Of a stretch of 64,000 bases of DNA, positions 56,836 through 64,000 are shown piece after piece. Origin of the DNA: Periconia sp. R9002. Its lineage: Eukaryota; Ascomycota; Dothideomycetes; Pleosporales; Periconiaceae. Numbering within the stretch: position 1 is the stretch's first letter; each line of letters begins with the position of its first letter. The notes below the pieces were generated by a model. It did no database searches and was not told the DNA's origin. It worked only from the letters and a program-made list of their open reading frames with translations. Location: positions 310,001 through 374,000 of the forward strand of contig JAMAHW010000005.1 in assembly GCA_023627715.1 (NCBI GenBank), given 5' to 3'. The translations under genes were made by a program, and so were the position numbers.

Positions 56836-58727
56836 ATGCCTACGCGCGCCATCAAGTCTATATTCTTCACTCGCTTTCATCACGAGAAAGGTACTGTGCC
56901 TTTGCGCCATTGATCATCAGTCTCTCTAATTCGTGACAAGGCTCCCGTGTCCTTCATCAAGTACCTGAAGGCAGCATAACACCATCTTCGTCGCCGTCGG
57001 CGCTGCGTACTCCACTCTTCACCTTCTCGTCCGTAACCTCCTATCTGATACCTAGCCAACAATTCTGCGATCGCCTCCTCACCTTCTGCACAAATCACTA
57101 TCGCGTTATCAGCTACCCTGTGTGCATTCGAGAGAACAAGTACCACCGCAATGAGTTCATCTTCAACTTTGCGCTGGTGGTTGAGGAAGACTTGACAGAT
57201 TGGGTAGCATATGGCGAAGTGGCAAGGAAATTGGGGAGGCTGCTAAGGGGATTAGAGGAACAAGGTGGGTTTTTGAGCAGCGAGGAAATCGGTATGGGCA
57301 TCTGGGAAGACGATGGGACATTTGGGTTGGATACAAGCTCGGAAGGCTTTCACACTTGGGCCTATGGCACAGGAGGGGGTAGCAAAGTGCACGCACTCTG
57401 CGAAATGGTTTTGGAGGATTTGAATAACTATGCTGAGTGCATGATACCCATTGGTACGTTTCCATTCATTCCCCCTTCAATGTCTTGTCGCTAATGTGTA
57501 CAAGATGATTCCAATACTGTCAATCTCAAATTGTTCCCAACCCGCCCACCACCTCCTCCTATCTACGCCCATACCGTTCCGCTACTCACCATGTCTCTTT
57601 CTACACTCTCCCGCCCCCTGTCATCGGATTTGACACTCGCCCGTATTCTCCCCCACATAAACGGTATCAATTCTGTTTCGCACATTGCACAATTGGCCGA
57701 TACAGATCTGTCCCTTACCAGGAAAGCGATTCAGCATCTCGTCTACTACAACTGCCTCGTTCTCCTAGACATTTTTAGCTTCAATGCTATTTACGCCCCA
57801 ACAGCAGAGATAGGAGGGTTTGTTGTCGACGAGGCGGTAGGAGAAGAATGCGGGAGATATGTATGCATCCCGCACGTGCAGTCAGCCGCCAGTGGTCCAT
57901 CAAGTGGTGGGTTGAAGATGGGTTCCGATTCTATACACTCGCGTGATGCACGCTCATCCACTTCCTCAGTAACCTCTCAGCATAGCTTAGCCTCCTTCAG
58001 CTCCTACCACAACTCACACTCTACCACACCTCTTGATCCTCAATCGTCCTCTTCTGATAATTACCACTCCTCCAAGGACGAATATTCTCGTGTTCCTCAT
58101 TCTACACTCATCACGCTCTACACATCGCTGCGTCAAGGGCTCACGCTGCGCAATTGGGTCTTGGAGAACCTTCACCTTCTTTCTGGCATCGATGTCCGGC
58201 GCCTCATCACTTTCGGTATCATTAAAGGTTTCCTGTACCGCATACACAAGTACGCCATTGCATCTTCGATCACCCTACCACCAGCACCGCCGACTTCGCT
58301 ACAATCCGTCGGTGACGCATCCACGGTCCACAGCCCCGTCTTAACCAGCTACACCAATGCTAAGGATCAAACACCGCAAGGGATATCTGCTCATCGCCCC
58401 AGTGTCGGTACCGGAGGCGTCACTGCAACAGTCCCTCATCACTTGCTGCATAAACCTAGCATTGCATCTACCTTCACTGGCGCTACTGCCGCCGCTGCGA
58501 CGCCGGGAATTAATGTTGCGAGCGCGGAACGTACCAGGGGGGCCCCCGACGACTCTAACAAGTTACATAGATTGGTCAACATGGATCGAGAGCAAAGTCT
58601 ACCTCTTGTCAAGTTTTTGGATGGCATGCACTGCTTCGACGAGATATGTACGGAGTTGGGATTGGGTGAAAAGATAGTAGAGGCCAAAGTGAAGAGCTTA
58701 GGTGAGGTACAGGTTTTTTCTCGATGA
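56836..58727 (+). CDS. NPR2: Nitrogen permease regulator 2 (NPR2), three exons
   Basis: A subunit of SEACIT/GATOR1, the GAP complex that turns TORC1 down when amino acids are low; it acts at the vacuole. Exons are 56836-56890, 56941-57453 and 57505-58727, giving 596 aa. The start MPTRAIKSIFFTRFHHEKG joins to SRVLHQVPEGSI, and YLIPSQQFCDRLLTFC, YRVISYPVCIRENKYHRNEF and ECMIPIDDSNTVNLKLFPT follow, all hallmark blocks of fungal Npr2. The middle has a Ser-rich insert (about 310-365) and a second Ala/Thr-rich insert. The end DGMHCFDEICTELGLGEKIV is the C-terminal winged-helix region. Only 284 bp separate it from the upstream dehydrogenase on the same strand. Confidence 0.93.
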
Positions 58728-59561
58728 AAGAAACACACGAACCATGAAGCGTATGCGTAATACATCCCGTCATTAGATAGGTCACGAATCACGAGAAAAG
58801 TGCACAAAGAGAAAATTTTCTTGTACGCCCAATGCGCCATGCAATTCTAGGATAGATACTATGTTACAGGCTCTTCCGACCCCCATCAAACATATCTCGA
58901 AAGGCAGAAATGTATTCATATCACAACTGCCCATCACCCATCATTCATAAGACTGCTTCGATCCCGTAAAAGACAAAAAGGCACTGAAGTAGCTTCCGCG
59001 CCGAGCAATCCCGTCGTGATGAGCGAAAGTAAAGACAGGGGCTGAGAGAGAGAAGCAAAGAAAAAAAAAACACTAAACACTCCGTTGTATGGTATTCCAC
59101 TCATCCGAATTCCCGTGATATAACACCGCGCAATGCAAGAACGGATAAAAGAAGATATGCAGTCCGTCTTCGTTCGAAGCCGTCCAAGAGGGGGAGAACA
59201 AAAAAGTAAGCAGACCGCATTAGGAACAAGTTCGCTTTTGGATATAACAAATTGGGGACGGGGTAATGTAATCGGTGTAGGGACAAATGGGGGGGAGGCA
59301 CTCTATAGCGTTGGATAGGCTGACTCGTGAGCGACGGTATTCATGGCTGAACAGGTCCCGAAGTGCGCCGAGTCTGAACAAATCGCTATCAACGCAAGCG
59401 TATCGGGTCGTGATGGATGGAAGATTGCATAATCACGACGATCAATTGGAATGAGAAACCTCGCTGGAACTCGTCGACCTTGAGTCTCTCAAAATCAGTC
59501 CAGAGTACAATCATATATTTCATTCCTGACAGTATCAGACATCCTGATACGTCATGTGTGA
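58728..59561. other. Convergent intergenic region
   Basis: 0.83 kb between the stops of NPR2 and NUP2. ORFs are short. An A run lies near 59061-59070. No gene is seen. Confidence 0.6.
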
Positions 59562-62500
59562 TTAAGCCGGAAGATTGGCGTTGTAAGTATTCGAGAATTC
59601 AGCAGCGATCTCCGGAGTCTTGACGGCAAAAAAGATGTTACCCGACTTGCCATCCTTCTTCGTACCAAACGCACTGACCATCTTTTTGCTAGCGCCTGTG
59701 ACATTCGTCTTGAGCTTAGGCAAGATGCTATAGTTCAGCATGGTGTTACCGCTGCTCAGTCGCATGCGTACGAATGCTTTGCCAGATTGCTTGTTCTTCA
59801 AGATCCATAGTCGGCCGCGTGCGTAATTGACCCAAGCTTTGTCGACTTGGTGCTTGCAGAGGGCTTGTTCGGTATGGAACAGAATCTCATTCTCAGCCTT
59901 CTCTTCATCGGTGAGCTCAGATAGATCAACCTGGGCGTGTTTCTCGCCTTCGTCATCCTCGGTCTCAGCGGCTGAATCTTTACCACTAGTCTCTGCTTCT
60001 GACAAGGGCGTCGGAGCACGAGAAGAGAATACGGAGCCTGGGGTGGATGAGGTGCCCGCATTGAGAAATGAGAATGTCGACGCGGGTGGTGGTTTGGATG
60101 GTGTCGCAGAAAAGTCGGCAAGTGAAGGAGTGGCGGGCTGGAACTGGAAAGTCGGATTATCCTTGACGGCGGATCCGAACTTGATGGGTGTTCCCGGCTT
60201 GAAGGTTTGGTCTCCAGCAAATTTATCTTGCTTAGGGGGCGCAGACTGAGCTCCGGCTGCTTTACCAAAATCAAAAAATGCAAAGGGTTTCGCAGGTGTT
60301 TGTATTCCATTCCCTTGAGCTGTAGGCTCACTTGGGTCGCCATTCTCCTTCTCGGATTCATCGTCTGTGGCCTTAGATGGATCCCGCGTTATGCGGTCGG
60401 CAAGACTAGGCTTGACAACAGTATCCACTATACTACGTTTGGAGGTATCCTCAGCAGATTCACCAGACTCTGATTCCGTATCATCGAACACCTTACGCTT
60501 CCTAGGCGTTGCCTGCTCAACAGTCGAAGGTTGCTCAGTAGCCCCTTGCTCCTGGTCGTCTTCACTGTCCTCATCATCATCTTGGTTATTTGAAGATGGG
60601 CCAGAGGACAAATGAGCGAAAGGATTAGATGCAGGCGAAGGAGCTGTCTCTGAAGTGTCAAAGACCGATTTACCTCCAGTGGAAGGTGCAGGGCTACCGA
60701 CCCGGGAAGTAAGGAAGCTAGGCGTGGAAGCTCCATTGGCGGGCTTACCGAAACTGGAGAGAAGGTTAAGGCCACTGCCGTTAGATGATGAGGGTGCTGA
60801 AGACGCTTGAGCGGTTGGAGTAGATGCCTCCTTTTCCTTGGCTACTCGCTCGGCTTCCTTCTTGTCCCATCTCGCTGACCATTGTTCTTCGCTCTCTTCG
60901 TCAGAATCGTAGTCTTCCTCTTTGTCCTTTGCTTTACGCTCTGCAACGAGTTGCTCATAGGATTTTGCCTTGCTTGAGAACTGACCCAACAACCCGCCAC
61001 CACTTCCAAAGAGGCCGGCCTTACCAGTGGATCCGGAGGAAGGCATTTGGAAAGGTGGCTGGGATGATGCAGGTTTCGACCCATTTGACAAGAAGGAAAA
61101 GCCTGGCTGCGAGGGAGTGCTTTGAGATGGCGCCGCATTCTTTTCAACGTTCATAGTAGTAGAATCAGCGCTCTTATTGAGAACACTGCCGAACAAGTTG
61201 GATGTGTTGGAGGCTGGTGGTGAAGCCTTGGGTGTGGTTGTAGGCAAAGTGGGATACTTCGGGGTAGGTGTGCTAGGGGGTTCAGTTGAGCGTGGCTTTT
61301 TGGAAGGCGACGCGTCCTGCACTCTACTGTGATTGTCATCCTCGTTCACAGCCTTCCGCTTTACGGAAAGGCTCGACTCGTGACCTGTGATACCTTTAGC
61401 AGCCGCTGCTTGCTTTTTCACTTCCTTGATCTTCTGTGTAATCTCGTGCGTCTTTTGTATGTGGAACTGGGAAAGAGCACTCCAATCTGACACCAATGGA
61501 AGATTGGCTAGCTTCTCGCGATATTGCTGGTTCAAAGATCCGATTTGGATTGCCAAACCTTGAAGATCCGAATCCCAACCTTTAGTAGTTCCCCAACTAG
61601 GCGGAAGTATGGCCCTGCCAATCCTTGTTGGCTGATCAGGCTGTGATGTTTCAGGTGCCGGTGCAGCACCTCCAGTAAGATTGGGCATGCTGGAATTCGA
61701 AGACGGATGCTGCTGTGTTGTCGATGGAGTGCCCAACAAATTTTGAAAGGCATTTGGTTGAGGCGTACTTTGGGTCACAGGCGGTGCTACAGGCTGTGTT
61801 ACAGGCTGCACTACAGGCTGCGTTACGGCCTGCGCTGTAGGTTGGGTAGTACTTGTGCCGAGCTCCTTGGAAGCATCACTTGAGGTCGCTTTATTGAAGA
61901 GACTGAAGGGTGCAGGCGAAAGGCTTGATTGGGTGTTATTCTCTTGTGTTTTCGCAGGCTGTGATTGGCTGAACAGCGAAGGAGTCTTTGAGGGAGTTGG
62001 TTGGGGGAAACTGGGCGAATTGGAATCGGACGCCTTCGGTTGGAATGACTGGGCAAAAAGGCCAGAACCCGAACTTGTTGTGCTCGTAGAGAACGGAGTC
62101 TTCGAGGCATTGGGTGCCGGTGTTGACGTCTCCGATTCTTTGGTCGCGTCATTTGTAGACTTAGTACCCGCTGATGGGGTTGACTGAAGGCCACTAAAAA
62201 GACTACCTGGAGTGGAAGTGGAAAACAGACTCGAAGCAGGTGCGTCAGACTTCGTGGTCGATGTAGTGGAAGTAGGACCGAAACTCTTAAACAGACTTGT
62301 CGAAGCAGGTGCGTCGGACTTGGTGGAAGTAGGACCAAAACTATTGAACAGACTCGGCGCCGATGTAGAGGTATTCACCGACCCACTTTGAGTGTTGTCT
62401 GCCGTGGCTGCAGGAGGAGCAGTTGGTGACGCATTATTTCCATTACTGTTTGATGCAGTGCCAAAAAGGTTCAAACCAGACGCTGGGGCACTTGCCGTTG

Positions 62501-63922
62501 CGCCTTGCGAAGCAGCGCCGAAACCTGTAAAGAGGTTGTTACCGGAACTATTACTTGCTTCCTCGGTTTTCTTCGTCGTAAAGAGGGAAGAAGCGGGCGC
62601 GGTAGTGCTGGTGGAGTTGCCTTGAGATGCAGGTGTAGATGTATTGAAAGGAGCAGAGCCGGTAGCAGGCGAAGTAGTGCTTTCACCTTGTGTCTTCGTG
62701 CCGAAGAGAGAGAATGGAGCAGTACTAGGCGCATCTGAGTTCGAAGTGGGTGCCTTAGCCAAAGGAGTGCTGAACAAAGTAGGCTTTGAGACAGACGTAG
62801 CCTCTTGGGCTGTGGTAGATGCAGGCTGCAGAGAGCTGAAGAGAGGCTTTGCCGTGGGTGTGTTCTCTTGTGCGGGCGTGGATGCTGGTTGCGTAGAGCC
62901 GAAATTGAAGGGACTCGCAGGTGCCGCTGGTGAGGCCGCAGCCAAATTGCCGAAGGGGTTGGCGGGTGCTGCCGTGGTGGTTGGAGCAGAGTTCTGTGCA
63001 CTTGACATGCTGCCGCCAAACATGGTGGACTGAGGTGCGCCGCTGGTACCAAACATATTGCCTGATGGCGCCGTGGATGAAGTATTGTTCTGCCCAAATC
63101 CTGCAAAAGGCGTGGTCGTGGATTGCGACCCGGTGTTGAAAATGGAGCCACTGAAACCTCCAGAGCCGTTACCGTTCGTTTGCCCCGCGGAAGGAGCAGA
63201 CGCAGCGAAGGGGTTATTTGCGCCCGCGGTAAAGTTGAAACCTGTCGTGGGAGGTTGAGGATTGAAGCTCGTGTTTGTGCTGTTGCCACCAAACGCAGGG
63301 AATGAGGAGCTTGAGAAGGTACTGGCCGGTTGAGAAGGTTGTGTTGGCGGGAAGCTGTTGGTCGCGCCTCCGCCAAACATGTTTGTTCCCTGGCTCGACT
63401 GTGGTTGCGATCCAAAGCCGAAGGGGCTTGCGCCAGCCGCGTTATTGTTGTTATTGTCGCCGCCGCCGAAGCCGAAGCCGGAGGGTTGCGCTATAGTGTG
63501 TGAGAGGCCCTGCGGAAGGGTGTCAGTAAACGTGAGTGACTGTCGCTTGCACTGATGCGATTTGCGCCAGAGTTGTTTTGAATTGGACGGTGTCGGCGTG
63601 CTTTGTTTTGCGCCGGATCGAAAAGGGTAGTTGACGATGAAGTAGACTTACGGAGGAGACGCCGGGAGTTCGTCTGCCTTTTGCCGCCTTGATTCTGTGG
63701 TGACGCAGAGTGATTAGTCATGTACCGATAAAATGAGGTGACGGTGCAAACGGGGAGAGGGAAGCGTGAGGGTGAAGGTGAGAGGGAGCGTGAATGAAGC
63801 ACGTACTTGCGCGTCGCCATTTGCGCGGCCGTGGCTTTGCGGACTGGCTCCGTTTCATCACGATCAGGGAACGGGTCGTCAGGCCTGCCCTGATCGAAGA
63901 CAGAACCACGCTTTGCGGACAT
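59562..63922 (-). CDS. NUP2: Nucleoporin NUP2 (FG-repeat, Ran-binding domain), three exons
   Basis: A mobile nucleoporin of the nuclear basket that binds importin alpha and Ran and helps cargo release. Exons in transcription order are 63922-63807, 63694-63652 and 63509-59562, giving 1368 aa. The N-terminus (MSAKRGSVFDQG, then ATAAQMATRKIKAAKGRR) matches the Nup2/Nup50 segment that binds importin alpha, and is only seen after joining three exons. A long Ser/Thr/Pro region holds many FG, FGFG, NPFG and SLF repeats, including a recent internal duplication (SLFNSFGPTST, SLFKSFGPTST). Acidic and basic patches (RKRKVFDDTESESGES) follow, and the C-terminal 130 residues are a RanBD (HAQVDLSELTDEEK, ARGRLWILKNKQSGKAFVRM). 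Introns of 112 and 142 bp are long for the window. Confidence 0.94.
62228..62352 (-). repeat. Internal tandem duplication in NUP2
   Basis: Two adjacent units of about 60 bases with near-identical sequence, coding for SLF(N/K)SFGPTST...KSDAPAS. The second copy carries an extra Thr/Ser-rich stretch. Points to slippage or unequal exchange in the FG region. Confidence 0.75.
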
Positions 63923-64000
63923 GGTGACGCCGAACTGGACGTGTGTGATGGATGAAAGAAGGATGCTTGTACCTGCAAAACATGTACGTGCCTTTTTTGC

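Noticed and set aside
62471..63415. 314-codon minus-strand frame in the NUP2 region
   Set aside because: It overlaps NUP2 in another frame of the same strand; Arg/Leu/Pro-rich, low-complexity shadow of the FG repeats.

Overview
The window is nuclear DNA from a filamentous ascomycete (Pezizomycotina). Genes are broken by short GT-AG introns of about 48-180 bp. The gene set includes a Cry-DASH, a RID/Masc1-type DNA methyltransferase, Zn2Cys6 factors, a Rax1/RgsB-like RGS protein, a CBM1 protein and a FAS1 protein, all typical of moulds. The TACC/GGTA-rich intergenic DNA and gene styles would suit Dothideomycetes (perhaps Pleosporales), but that placement is inference. I see no rRNA gene, convincing tRNA, intact transposon or CRISPR array.

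I reconstructed 23 protein genes, joining exons by reading frame, splice sites and protein motifs. Region 1 to 24 kb is dense. In order: Cry-DASH (partial, -), glutamate decarboxylase (-), two-FAS1 secreted protein (+), RID-like DNMT (-), MIC19 (-), Naa50-like acetyltransferase (+), a small four-exon CBM1 protein (+), SHB17 (+), a C2H2 zinc-finger protein with a degenerate exonuclease fold (-), a FAT1-like acyl-CoA synthetase (+), a secreted orphan (-) and an unknown 244-aa protein (-).

Region 24 to 36 kb holds an AT-hook protein (+), a D-threonine aldolase-like enzyme (-), an RGS/3-TM protein (-) and, after about 4 kb of sparse sequence, an Mx-like dynamin GTPase (-). From about 36 to 43.4 kb there is a 7-kb stretch without a supportable gene but with many microsatellites.

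Region 43 to 64 kb holds a TauD/TfdA dioxygenase (+), a six-exon Zn2Cys6 regulator (-), a GNAT protein (+), a fungal transcription-factor-domain protein lacking an obvious zinc cluster (-), a short-chain dehydrogenase (+), NPR2 (+) and NUP2 (-).

The genes are mostly unlinked housekeeping and accessory functions, and I see no biosynthetic cluster or clearly new multi-gene system. Points most worth a second look: the DNMT whose catalytic Pro-Cys motif is altered, the zinc-finger pseudo-exonuclease, the PIP-box-like start of the Naa50-like protein, the CBM1 gene with six cysteines, and two proteins with optional basic N-terminal extensions (AT-hook, dynamin).
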